Assembly (NCBI GenBank): GCA_002803225.1
Contig: NXFV01000959.1
Coordinates: 1-64,000, forward strand
Length of the DNA: 64,000 nt
Source of the DNA: Gamarada debralockiae
Taxonomy: Eukaryota > Ascomycota > Leotiomycetes > Helotiales > Hyphodiscaceae
Direction: 5' to 3'
Under the pieces are notes generated by a model. The model was given only the letters and a program-made list of their open reading frames with translations. It was not told the origin of the DNA and searched no databases. The translations under genes and the position numbers were made by a program. Shown here piece after piece: positions 33,569 through 44,440 of this stretch. The stretch's first letter is position 1. Each line of letters opens with the position of its first letter.

Positions 33569-35527
33569 ATGTTGAATTACCAACCTCTTAATTTCACGAC
33601 CTTCGAATTCCGGCTTTTGAAAGTGCTACCCACTCAGGCCGGAGACGACAATAGCACCATCCGCTGCTCCCTTGACCACAGCTCCTTGATTGAGCCTCCC
33701 GAGTATCACGCTCTCTCTTATTGCTGGGGAGACCCGGAAATCACGACAAGTATTATAGTTAACGGGGAATCCATGCAAGTCACCACGAACCTCGACGCTG
33801 CTCTCCGGGAACTCAGATCCCAACATTTGACGACGCTTTGGGTGGACGCATTGTGCATCAATCAGGAGGACGTGACTGAGCGAGGACTCCAAGTCACACG
33901 TATGGGGTTAACATACTCCAGGGCGGAGGAGGTGATAGTGTGGCTTGGAGAAGAAGCCGATGACTCTGCAAGTGTCATGGTTTGCCTGAACGAAGCGTCT
34001 AAAGGGAAGTCCTTCGATTTGGTGCCACCCATCGTCAAGCCCGCCATCTTGGCATTGCTACGGCGGCCGTTCTGGAGACGGGTTTGGATCATCCAAGAAG
34101 TTTCGAAATCCCGAAAACTTAGGGTTTTCTGTGGGGCTTATAACGTTGATTGGGAACAAATGTACGACGTTCTTACAGCTTGGAAACTTGTTCCCCCTGT
34201 GATCAAGGCACTCCAGAGATTTCGATCAGTGGAGCAGTTCAATGTGGATATAAACCGCCCAGAGCTCATCAAAGGGCTTTTCGAAACTATTCACAGTCTG
34301 TCAACCGACCCCCGTGACAAAATATATGCGATTTTGGGACTATGTTCGGACGGACCGTATCTTGTTCAGAGTCCAAATTATGTGCAACCCCCTGAAAGGA
34401 TATACTTTGATCTTCTCATGGCGCTTATATCAAGAAATCCAAAATTAAACTACATGGCCCGACAAATATCCACAAGCAGTACTTTGCTGGTCAGTAGTAT
34501 TCCTCATCCAGACTGGACAATGATAACCCACGGAATTCCATTCTGGACTTTGAATGCATTGCTCGTTAAACAAGTAGAACCCATAACTGGATTTTATATA
34601 GATCCTATGGCTTCTAAATTTTTCCCTGTATCTCGCCGTGTTAGAACAATCGGATTAGAAGAGTTTCCATCCCTCTCATTTTCTGGATTACACGCATCGG
34701 TAGTCGTCATAGATTCGATATTACAACTCCCAAATGGCCAATACAATAGCCCAGATAGCAGCGACGCTACAGCCAACCTGCCAGAAGCGAGTAATGCTGA
34801 CGCACGACATGTGATGACATGTTTTGGGAATGCTCTGTTACTACATCACTCCAGCAGCGGAAAGTGCGCCTCTTTTCAATCGCCACGTCAACGGAAAAGG
34901 AGCCCATTCATTCATCCATTGTTGGTGGCATGTGCCTTGACATATTTGTGCACAAGATCCAGTTCGAGTGACGACTTCGACGACAAACCCGGCAGTACGC
35001 TCGCTTTCTCTGACTGGTACAAAAACAACGGATCTCTCAAGTTTTGTGGAGAGAAGTTAGAGATGTGGGCGAGGGTCTACTCCCAAAGTTCCGAGTACAA
35101 ATTCGAGGCCTTTCCACTACTTTACCTTGGACGTGTCAAAGGAAGAATCCGGGACGTCGTTCTGGAGATATCACTCCTCATGATAGAAGGAATCCAGTGG
35201 GCAAAAAAACACAAACTTTGTCTTGCGACGGGTCAGAAGGCGAAGGTTATTCAGCTCGTGCCTTGCGAAGTGATGCAAGGAGACCTACTTTGTCGGATCC
35301 GATACAGCTGGGCGCCAATTTTCATTCGGCCGGAAGGTAATAGGGGCTATCAGTTTGTTTCATTCAGTAGGGCATCTCCATGGCTCTGTAGAAAAAAATA
35401 TGACTATATTCGAAATTTCTTCAACCGGAAGGTGAAGATAGATATGTGGGATTGGGTAAATGGGGTTGTTAAATCTGACCACGGAGAACAGGAGGAAAAG
35501 AAGTGGGAAACAATTACAATGTATTAA
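33569..35527 (+). CDS. HET-domain (heterokaryon incompatibility) protein
   Basis: Single exon, 652 residues, ATG at 33569. The HET domain covers about residues 45-200 with its three signature blocks: EYHALSYCWGDPE, LWVDALCINQEDVTERGLQV and, further on, EEVIVWLGEEADDSASV leading to RPFWRRVWIIQEV. STDPRDKIYAILGL, standard in this family, follows. HET domains are TIR-like cell-death effectors in fungal non-self recognition; most family members are of unknown specificity. The C-terminal 400 residues have no repeats that I can see. The gene is intact, in contrast to the HET remnant at 50630-52843. Codon use is unremarkable and the 3' flank becomes AT-rich. The adjacent upstream STAND-type gene on the same strand suggests a recognition locus. 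Confidence 0.93.
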   Translation: MLNYQPLNFTTFEFRLLKVLPTQAGDDNSTIRCSLDHSSLIEPPEYHALSYCWGDPEITTSIIVNGESMQVTTNLDAALRELRSQHLTTLWVDALCINQEDVTERGLQVTRMGLTYSRAEEVIVWLGEEADDSASVMVCLNEASKGKSFDLVPPIVKPAILALLRRPFWRRVWIIQEVSKSRKLRVFCGAYNVDWEQMYDVLTAWKLVPPVIKALQRFRSVEQFNVDINRPELIKGLFETIHSLSTDPRDKIYAILGLCSDGPYLVQSPNYVQPPERIYFDLLMALISRNPKLNYMARQISTSSTLLVSSIPHPDWTMITHGIPFWTLNALLVKQVEPITGFYIDPMASKFFPVSRRVRTIGLEEFPSLSFSGLHASVVVIDSILQLPNGQYNSPDSSDATANLPEASNADARHVMTCFGNALLLHHSSSGKCASFQSPRQRKRSPFIHPLLVACALTYLCTRSSSSDDFDDKPGSTLAFSDWYKNNGSLKFCGEKLEMWARVYSQSSEYKFEAFPLLYLGRVKGRIRDVVLEISLLMIEGIQWAKKHKLCLATGQKAKVIQLVPCEVMQGDLLCRIRYSWAPIFIRPEGNRGYQFVSFSRASPWLCRKKYDYIRNFFNRKVKIDMWDWVNGVVKSDHGEQEEKKWETITMY

Positions 35528-36391
35528 AATCCTACGCAACTATTTATAATAGTATTATAAAAGAAATAAGAGCAGTTTAATATAAGTACCTTTAATTAAT
35601 ATCTGTTTGTTTAGATCCTGTCGTTTATAGTATGCTTTTGGTACTCATAGTGTACAGATTTCTATGTACGCGGATGTACAGTACACATCTAGATATAAAT
35701 AACAAAGAGGGGCAATTTTAGAGTAATAAGAGAGAGATCGGCGAGATAGATGAAGAGAGGCGAGAGAAGGAGAGAGAGGAAATATTTAGAGGTAAGAAGG
35801 AGACGACTATGTACAGAGTACGAAGCGCTAGGCCAAATACACCGAGGGATATAAACTATACTGAAGTATAATATAGATAAGGTCCCTGTATATGTCACAG
35901 CTCTCACCAATTGGAATTATGTTTAAGCCTATAAGCTCTATACTATGATATATCTAAAGAGAGAAGAAAGCTACGAGGGAAGATTCTAAGTAAGTAAAAG
36001 GCGGCGCTAGGGGAGCACGTGGCTACTCTAACAATATGGGCATTTCTGTAGTGTATGGAGATAAGTAGACGGGAACAACTGTTCATGGATGAGTTCTAGC
36101 TAGAAGAGGTTATGAATGTACAGTGGTAACAGATTTCGTACCCCTGGCTAAGTGAAGGGTGGCGCTTTCGGGCCCCTCGTTAAAAGTTGACGGTTTTTAA
36201 TGAGATGCATCAACAGGGTGAGCAGACCTGAGCCGTGCATGAGTCAGCAAAGGCGGCGCAAGTCATGTGAGCCTCAGTGTCGAGATTCTGGCGTTGGAAC
36301 TGCTCATCAAATTAGTTGATTTATCTGCTTGCCATCAAGCTCAATCAGCCTTTACGAGTCACGCTGACTTCATCTCATCACGTTTTTATAG
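35528..36391. other. AT-rich intergenic region
   Basis: AT-rich with a purine-rich run of GAGA words at about 35727-35785. No gene seen. An intron acceptor TATAG at 36390-36391 opens the next remnant. Confidence 0.5.
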
Positions 36392-36974
36392 CTCGACCAA
36401 AGTGTAGACACTCTACCACTGGTACTCGACCTTCTTAGAGATCATATCTCTCTAGATTCCGCACCTCTAACCTGTCAGATCGACTGGTTCCATACATTAG
36501 AAGACAGATGCAACGCGTCCTTGACAACATACCTAAAGGAACTCTTGAGAATATTGCGTTCATCTAGCAATGTTTCTATGGGTCAGTCCATGGCCGTGAA
36601 ACTCTTGATAACGCCTGGCCAATCTTTGGTTCTCGAAGTTTTTAAGCCTGAAGAAAAGCTGGAAGCCACAAATCCTACGGAAGAGCATTATTGTTCGATA
36701 GTATGAGCTTTAGCTCAGATACCACATGGTACTAGAGTACTGTGAAACTTTTGTTGTCGAGTGGCGTAGGAATGTCTTTCTATTTTCCCGGAATTCAGGC
36801 AGGCATCTGAGCACCAACCTCATATTCTCAACCTGTTATAGCTTGGAAGACGAACTTTCCACTGTCATTTGGGCAGATCCAATCCCACGCATAGTATCAT
36901 GGCATACTTCTCTAGAAACTCGATTTCAAATTGCGGTCCCTCCGCAGGCCTTCATTCAGCGCTCGCTCTTCTAG
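36392..36974 (+). pseudogene. unidentified gene fragment
   Basis: Plus-strand open stretch from the acceptor at 36391 (LDQSVDTLPLVLDLL...) to a TGA at 36704-36706. The next frame then gives YHMVLEYCETFVVEWRRNVFLF and ends IAVPPQAFIQRSLF at a TAG at 36972-36974. The two pieces look like successive parts of one protein but no proper intron fits between them (only 18 bp), and no start was found upstream. Family unknown to me. Its end lies 24 bp from the end of the convergent AAA pseudogene, as would two neighbouring former genes. Confidence 0.4.
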
Positions 36975-36997
36975 TATAAACACCCTCCTCTTTTCAA

Positions 36998-39314
36998 TCA
37001 CTCTCTGAAAGTGGTCTGGCATACTTCTACAAAGTCTGCATAGCCATCTGGAGAAGCATTATCTGCATCGTTTGCGGCAAGAGCAATGGCGGTTTGGAGT
37101 GCTGGAGGAAGAAGTTGAACACGTTATCTGACTGCGACAAGCTAACATGCTCTGAAAAGAGTCTAGGTGGCACCAACCATTCCTGGTCTCTCGACCATTC
37201 AGCTCCAACTTCCCCAGGGTCTCATCTGTACAAACAAAAAATTTGCCCGTTCGGTTACGGATATATCTCTCCTCTCTTTCTTCAATTTTTCCAAAAAAAA
37301 ATTGTTCCAGATACGTCGACGTGCTTCTTCGCTTAGAGTCTCGTACCCGATTGCGATCTGTATCCGCGATAGAAATGCATCATCGATTTCTCCTAGCCGA
37401 TTGATAGTCTCACTATGCCAGTAAAGGATTATCTCGGACACATAAAAGATCTAGCTCACTAAGAATAGCATTCCCGTGTAATATTTCATCGTGCGAAGGA
37501 AAACCAGCTGATATCAGCATAATCAGCTGCTTATTGCCTACTCATGTGAACAGCCTCACCTGACAGTAGGCCGCTTCTCTGCAAGCTATTACCCTTTCTT
37601 CTTTCCAGAAAAACATCTGCCTCATCGATGAGCATTATAGCGCGCCCCCCCCCTTCTTCCTTTCTCTTTTCAAAATTGGCTGCTAAGCTGAACCACTTTG
37701 TCATCGTTTGTTCTATGTGCATATCGGGAATGTTAGAAACGGTCAACGCAAGTAGAGGCCACCGAGTATACTCGGCAATGCATTCTACTAACATCAGTTA
37801 AAAGGAGCTATTCAGAGCTCAGTGCTATCCTACCAACTGTGTAGGTTTTCCCAGTCCCTGGACGGCCTAAAGGAAGAATTTAGCAAGCTGCTCATATTCT
37901 TAGGTCTCATTTCGTACCATTCAGCAAGAAAACTTGGCCTTCACCCTTGTCTTGGAAAAATCAGCTGCCCAGACCTTTGTGGGTCTTTGCTGTTTCTACG
38001 GCGAGATAGAGCTTTGAGAGCGCTAATGTCGTCCCTTCTGAAGGAAGTACGAGGTGACTCATGGCATCTAATGGCTCACTAGGCCACTTACATTCCTTGA
38101 TAGAGCCGATATCGAAAGTTACTGCGTTGACATGATAAGCCTTTTATGGTCTTCATAGCAAACACAAGCGAGCTGAGGGACTTACTCCAAAGTTTCTCCT
38201 TCGGAGCAAAACCTTTGATGCTATTGGCAGAAGAAAGTAATGTTGACTACTCAAATCTGGGTTTGAATTCGGATTCACGTTGTTGTATTCCCCCACTTCA
38301 ATTCTCCACCGTCCAACGGCTCTCTCGGACGATGGTAGTTGTATGTATAATCTCTATCGTCATCGTTGTCCTCACTCTCAGAACCCTGTTCGTATATGAT
38401 TGGCGGAGGCGGTACATATGGAGGTCGTGAATAGAGCTCGAAACCTCTTGAATCAACCATGATTTGGCCATCGTACTAATCAAATATTAATCAGTTTAGT
38501 ACACTATGGTGTAATATATAATTGGTTGCCAATGGAGACTTCCTTTTAGTAGTCCCTGTATAGCTCATATGAGCCGGGGATTTCCCGATGGAGCTCATAG
38601 TACTGCCGACCTCTGATCCGCAAGGTCTCCCGAGTTTTATTGCCGTCAAGTCCACCAAGAAATTTGCTCGGAAAGACACTCAGAGAGATGATAGATGATC
38701 TCTCGCTCACCCTGATATTCAAGAATAGAATATTTGTGGCTCTCACGAAACACACTTTGACCTCTATATGCAAGGTTCCAGACAGTCACAATCCATCGAT
38801 TGTATCGATCTCTGCGATTTTCCGATCTCACAGCCGCCCCTTAAAAATTCTGAGCGTTCTCTTTATGTTTTATGGACTGAATAACGTACCCCGTATGCTT
38901 TCTGTTCACCTTCCTACAAACATCTTCGCTAGGCCTGAAGAAAAGGCAAAGCATTGCATAAATTGTCACAGGCTGCGGTTGTAGGTACCTTTGCAGTTCG
39001 GCCTCAATGTCTTGGTGGTACTGCGGGGCGAGGTACTTCAAGAGAACCTCAATATCGTGCGCGGTATCTTTGTCGCAAGTCTCGTCTTGGTTGTGGGGGG
39101 CCTGAAGATGAGTGTCGTCCGTCTTGTTTGATATAGGCCTGTCGCTGGTGTATGTATCTTTGAAAGCTTGAAGTTCGTGATAGTGATGCATCAAGACTTC
39201 TTCACGCAAACCCAATCTGTCTCTTCTCGATAGAAACGGGCAGGGCAATGTACTCGTATACAACAGCATATTATTTACCTCGGAAGTATCATCGATAATG
39301 GTTTGTGCCTCCAT
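36998..39314 (-). pseudogene. DUF7025-type AAA ATPase pseudogene
   Basis: In order on the minus strand: ATG at 39314; LLKYLAPQYHQDIEAE and VTIYAMLCLFFRPSEDV; then, after an intron, RWIVTVWNLAYRG, VFPSKFLGG and YDGQIMVDSRGFEL, the N-terminal domain often called DUF7025. Walker A (GRPGTGKTYTV, about 37833-37866), Walker B (AIMLIDEADVFLERR, about 37605-37650) and lid segment IDDAFLSRI...SEEARRRIW follow. The C-terminus ends ...YADFVEVCQTTFRE at a TGA at 36998-37000. Lesions: a 7-bp tandem duplication at 38686-38699 that shifts the frame, another frame break near 38555 and an in-frame TGA at 37961-37963 just before the Walker A exon. These fungal ATPases are of unknown function, with BCS1/ClpA-like single AAA modules. 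Confidence 0.8.
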
Positions 39315-39504
39315 CTAAATGGTGTGCTGTTGTCGGGAACCATAAGTGGGGGTTGACGCCAGATAACGCCCTCTTCCCCACAATTAGTGGCATTCTTCTG
39401 TTGGGGCTTGGGACTGTACGACGGGATATCTTCATCTTTTGTAGATAATAACCCAGGCCAGACAGTACCCGAACGCCAAAAACCCATTATCAGCACCGAA
39501 CAAG

Positions 39505-40577
39505 ATGGCTCCAATCGCACTCTTGCCTGAGACCGAAGTCGAGGCAGTCCCTGTCACGAAAATCGCAGCGTACAGGTATGCATCGTTTTGGAGCCCTTGT
39601 TGGGCTTTGGCTGACTTGAACATCTTCACAGTCCAAATCCAAAACACACTGACTGGTATGCCGACTTGCAAGCCAACGGGTACGCAGTTGTCAAAAATGC
39701 GATTCCGTACGATCGAGCAGCTGCATATCAGCAAAAGGCTTTCAACTGGATCACATCATTCGGAACAGACCTGGACATGTCCAACCCAGATACTTGGATC
39801 AAGTCCAACCTCCCCATCCAAAGCAAAATCAACACTTTCCACTTCTACGGTGTCGTCCACGAGAAATTCGTTTGGGATGCTCGCATGGAGTCTGGAGTTC
39901 TCGAAGCATTTGAGTCTTTGTGGGGAACCGAGGAACTTCTCGTCAGTTTCGACAGTCTCAACATCACGTTTCCGAACCGCAAAGATGTTCCAAGAAAACC
40001 TGCTTGGGAACACATCGATCAAAGCCCGTTGAGGAGAGGATTGCATTGCGTACAGGGCATTATCAGCCTGTCGAGTTCTGGGCCTGAGGATGGTGGTTTG
40101 ATGGTCTACCCAGGCTCACACAAGCTCAATGATGAATTCTTCGATACACAGACAGACAAGTCAACATGGGATCCGTTGGACCGCTACATGTTTTCTTCCG
40201 AACAGCTGTCCTGGTTTGCGGCTCGAGGAATCCAGCCGCACAAAGTGTGCGCTGAGCCCGGAGATCTGATTCTGTGGGATAGTCGAACAGTCCATTATGG
40301 AGCTGAGCCGACAGAGCAGAGCAGCACGATTCGCACTGCAATATATGCCGCATACACTCCTGCGAAGTTTGCGAGCAAAGAGGCATTGGAGACGAAGGCG
40401 AAGATCTTCAAGGAGTATGGGGGAACAACACATTGGCCGCATGATAATATCAGGATTCGGAAAAATGAGGCGTTGTTTGAGGACGGAACACTGGACCCAA
40501 GGGATAGGAAGGAGCCTTTGGAGAAACCAGAGATGAGTGATAAGTTACTGAAATTGGCGGGCGTTATGCCATATTGA
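39505..40577 (+). CDS. phytanoyl-CoA dioxygenase (PhyH) family protein
   Basis: Exons 39505-39575 and 39632-40577 give 338 residues. The Fe(II)/2-oxoglutarate dioxygenase facial triad is visible: His151 and Asp153 in WEHIDQSP and His245 in TVHYGAEP. Arg258 in TIRTAIY is placed for 2-oxoglutarate. The N-terminal LQANGYAVVKNAIP strand and GGLMVYPGSHK are typical PhyH segments. Such enzymes hydroxylate small molecules, and fungal members act in secondary metabolism as well as in lipid breakdown; the substrate is not inferable. The first exon is needed to provide an ATG (39505), and the junction codon AG/T restores Ser. The gene starts 190 bp from the start of the dead AAA gene on the other strand, so they once shared a promoter region. 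Confidence 0.9.
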
Positions 40578-41031
40578 AGTGTAATTTCTGCGTAGTTGAA
40601 ATAGAAACACCTTCCACCAAACACAAATCGAAGCCTGCGATGGGAATTGGGCATTATTGCGACGGATGCATTTGCGACCCTTGAATGGTGAAGCCCGGCA
40701 TCCACCTTGCCCCAATCTTCAGAACATATAAGGCGAAGAGCTGTCCATGGATCAGACAACAATGAAAACTAAAATCACATCTTCCTATGATATGATATGA
40801 TGATATGGGTCACAAGCGAACCGCTTGTGAAAGCTGTGCTGCGATAAAGACGAGTAGTAACAAGGGTGGGGCCATGCTCACGATGCATAAGTAAGTTCGC
40901 AAATCAGAATCTCGTACCCCTCTTAGCCAAATCATAGATGCACTTGGGCCATTGTTGATTGTGGAAATGCTGAATCGGATTGAAGGATTCGACCTCTCAT
41001 GCTGTCACGGATCCGAACGAAGCGTGCTGAG
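40578..41031. other. intergenic spacer
   Basis: 3' flank of the dioxygenase gene with a short ATGAT microsatellite around 40788-40806. Nothing else seen. Confidence 0.5.
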
Positions 41032-42730
41032 CTGGCCAGAGACCCCTGTCGGCCAGTCGCGAACCAGGAGAGGACATGAACGGTCATATAATGGCTGTAT
41101 CAACTGCTTGAAAAGGTACGTCAATCGGAGAGCCCATTGAATCTCCAAAAAAGGCTGCTCTTACCAAGGACATAATCGCGACTAGTTGACTGATCACCGA
41201 CAGACGAAAGAAATGCGATGAGTAGATGCCGGGGTATGGAGATTGCTTGCGTTTGAGACTTGAATGCCAATGGTGCCCAAAACGTACAGAGAGAGTCCTC
41301 TCTTCAGACCAACGGCAGGAGCCATTTCGAACCGACGACTCTCCACAACATCCCTCAACCTCTCGAAGTTGTAGTCCAGCGGCAGCGTTCCTAGATTGGA
41401 TCAATCTCATAGAACCAGACAGGTCGTAGGACTTGAACAAGGATCTTTCGAAGAGCAGTACCATGATCGTTTCGCCAGTACTCCGTAACGAGCCCGAGAC
41501 TCCCAACCTTACTACCAGTGACAGCTCTGAACAAGCTAACTGGAGTCACAGAATCTTTGAGCCATTGGTCAATTGGTGAAAAGCATCTACCAAATCATTT
41601 CCTGCGAGCAGTGTCACGAGCTATAGTGGTGATGGACGACGGTGCAAACCCATTCCTTCTTCACTTCGTGCCTTTGGCTTTGAATTATGAGCCAGTAAGA
41701 CACGCAATTATTGCTCTTGCGTCATGGCACTTGGCGAAGGTTTACCCGGACTTTGAAGTGACGTGATGAGATACATGAGTTTGGCTTTGCAGGGTCTGAA
41801 GGCCGATCTCTATTTATCTAATCGAATTGAAAGTGCGCTTGCAACGGCACTCTTGCTATGCCTTCTCAAGGTAGGTCGGTCCTTTAGAACGAACAGAAAA
41901 CGACGCTGACTTGTCAAGATATGCGAGGGCAAATCAAGGAGATGGCTCCTAAATCTACATGGTGCAGCAGCACTCATCTCCCGGTCCACGCCAGTGCAAG
42001 GCAAGTCTCCTATAAGTTTCTTATACGATCTATACGAATTTCTATGTTGCGTCACAGGTTTGACTTCGGTTGAGAAGACGATGCTTGAGGCCAGTGTTCC
42101 TGCGAGACTAGTTGCCAGAGGCAATATTTCTGAGAGCCAACAAATTCATCCACTTTATGGTATCGCCGAATGTCTCTACCAAGCACTAAACCGCATCAAC
42201 CAACTAGCCGCTGATCGCACTTCTAGACGGATAAGACTGAAGCCAGTGACAGGTTTTGCAATCAGCAAATGAGATCGAGCTCTCACTGCAAGCATGGACG
42301 CCATCCGAGGTCTCTGGCGATCATCGGGATCACCAAGACTTGACTGCCGTAGCAATGGCAATCCAATTGGCTGCCATCATGCAGCTCCATCAAGTCATCA
42401 CAGAAGGGCATGACACTGGCCACCCCAAAGTAGACAGCTACTGACAAAATACTGTCTGCGCTGTCTATCATCCGCCCAGGTTCCAAAACCGAAGCGCACA
42501 TTTTGATCCCATTATTCATGGTGGGCGTTGGAAGTGTTTCCCAAGGCAAATAGGCTGACCATGGAGTACAGACTGAAGGCCATGGAAACAACGTCGGGGT
42601 TAGGAAATATCTTCGATGCTCACAGGTTGTTGGATACTGTCTAACAGAAAATGAACGATAGACAGCGAGTCGTTAGATTGGGAGGTTTTGATGAAAGTTG
42701 ACGTCCCGGGCGTAGTCTTGCTGTAGGATA
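41032..42730 (+). pseudogene. Zn2Cys6 transcription factor pseudogene (Fungal_trans_2 type)
   Basis: A zinc-cluster start, SYNGCINCLK, is spliced (intron 41116-41203) to RRKKCDE and then meets an in-frame TAG at 41223-41225. The following residues, MPGYGDCLRLRLECQW, show the second half of the cluster with Tyr where the fourth Cys should be. Downstream segments in various frames match the helical regulatory region of this family: VSRAIVVMDDGANPFLLHFVPLAL, HAIIALASWHLA, MSLALQGLKADL, SISFLYDLYEFLCCVTGL and PLYGIAECLYQALNRIN. Further stops occur near 41763 and 42430. Once a regulator, possibly of the adjacent dioxygenase; now unable to make a zinc-cluster protein. Confidence 0.8.
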
Positions 42731-42857
42731 TCGACCAATCTAGAATCGTTCATACAAAGCCAACCCGCTGCAAAGCTCAGTGACCCACTCCCAAATATAA
42801 ATTGATCGATGCAGTTTCCGACAAAATGGGTATCTTTGATTTCTGAGAACTTCCAAA

Positions 42858-44045
42858 TTAATACAAAGTTTGCTTCTCAAGATGGATTAAGCCATTAGCA
42901 GGCTATATCAAGTCAGCGTGGGATTCCACCAAAGTCTAAGGTAACTGACCGGAATGAACTGTCGCAATCGCACACCAGCCTCCTTGAACACAGCTGCAGT
43001 CTCCGAATCCATGCTATAGCCTTGGCTGTAAACCACCTCACTGACTCCAACTTGAGCGATCTTGATACTACAAGTCAAGCATGGACAAGTGTCGCAGTAG
43101 AGAATTGAACCCTCCCTGATGCGTTCTCTGCCTGCTTCCAGGAGCGCGTTTTCCTCTGCATGAAGGCACAGACATGTTCCCAAGCCAACACCAGAGCCTT
43201 GACCTTCGTTGCAGCGAGGACATCCTCCCTCTCCACAATTCTTCAATCCCCGTGGCGTACCATTGTATCCGGTGCTGATGACGCGTTTTTCTCGAACGAG
43301 CACACACCCAACTCTCCTCTTCATGCAATTGCATCGTTGAGCGGCCAAGGATGCCAATTGCATAAAGTATTGATCCCAACTCGGCCGCAATCTATCCTCA
43401 TTTGTAAGGTCCAACTTTCCCAGTGTTGCATACAGATGTGCGAGGTCGGAAGATGTATTGAGAAGTCGGACTGTGGCTCGAGATATGAGAGGGAGGAGAC
43501 CAGTATCCGGGGAGTAAAGATGCTCGTCTGATTTAAGAAGGAATTCTTCGAGCGTGAGACTTTGTGATGTGGAGTGAGACTTTTGTAGTCGGGCTTGGAA
43601 ACGTCTCCATCGAACACTAACCGGCGCGTCGACGCTGATTAGAATGAAGAATGGGCGGCGGAGGAGTTTATCAAGGATTTCCTCGGTATGGATGTCGGTT
43701 GTAACCCATCGTTCTCGCCATTGTTTCGTGACGAAGTCAAGCAGGTCATCTGCAGTGTCGAAGGAGTGGGTTTTCGGGGAGGGTTTCGTTTTGCCGTTGA
43801 CATATGGGATTATATGCGTCAATTTCGCATATTCTTCCTCTTCTTTGACTCCAGATGTGCCATTGGTCTCCATAAAATCTCCATTCGCGTTGTCTCGTCG
43901 AAGGTAGAGGTGAGTGAAGCCATGATGCTCTGCTAGATACTCTGCGATGGTCCGCTTCCCAGCACAAATTCCTGATCCGTATTAGAGTCTGGAAGGAATT
44001 GTAGGAGAAGAAGATTTTCTTACCTCCACACAGCCCGATTAACAT
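42858..44045 (-). CDS. DCD1: deoxycytidylate (dCMP) deaminase
   Basis: Exons 44045-44024, 43971-42950 and 42902-42858 give 362 residues. The short first exon restores a P-loop-like start, MLIGLCGGICAGKRTIAEYL, typical of fungal dCMP deaminases, which carry an N-terminal kinase-like domain. The catalytic domain shows the zinc signature HAEENALLEA (His278, Glu280) and PCLTC (Cys305, Cys308), plus GYNGTPRG for dCMP binding. The enzyme converts dCMP to dUMP for dTTP synthesis. I add the third exon because reading through gives VSYLRLWWNPTLT, unlike the family, whereas splicing at GTCAGT/ATAG gives RQFIPPANGLIHLEKQTLY, the usual ending. A read-through stop at 42908 is the alternative. It is divergent from ATG7. 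Confidence 0.93.
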
Positions 44046-44440
44046 CTTTCTCGAGTTTCTCCGTTGTTTAAAGATTGGCGTACTCAGGGGAACACCAGCA
44101 AACGCGTTATCGCGCGTTGAGGCTGTCCGGAAATATATTTATCCAGATTCCGGCCAGGCACCACCCGTGTGTAGCCATCCGTCCACCTCAGGCGACCAAC
44201 TCGTCATTCAACATGACAACCCCACATGACTCTTTCTCTCCGAACAGAACCAAAAATATTCACGAGACTGATAACTAGCAGACGCCAGTCACGAAAGAAA
44301 TCTCTCAGAACCTCACAAGAGCCCAACATCAAAGCTCTCTGATAAATCAACAGAGAATATCTCCCCGTGCTATTCCACTCTTTCGGCAATTCTGACACTA
44401 CACTTTGCCTTGCCACGACGGAGCACTTGCTGTCGCTGAA
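44046..44440. promoter_or_regulatory. bidirectional promoter region, DCD1 / ATG7
   Basis: 395 bp between two divergent start codons. No specific site recognised. Confidence 0.5.
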
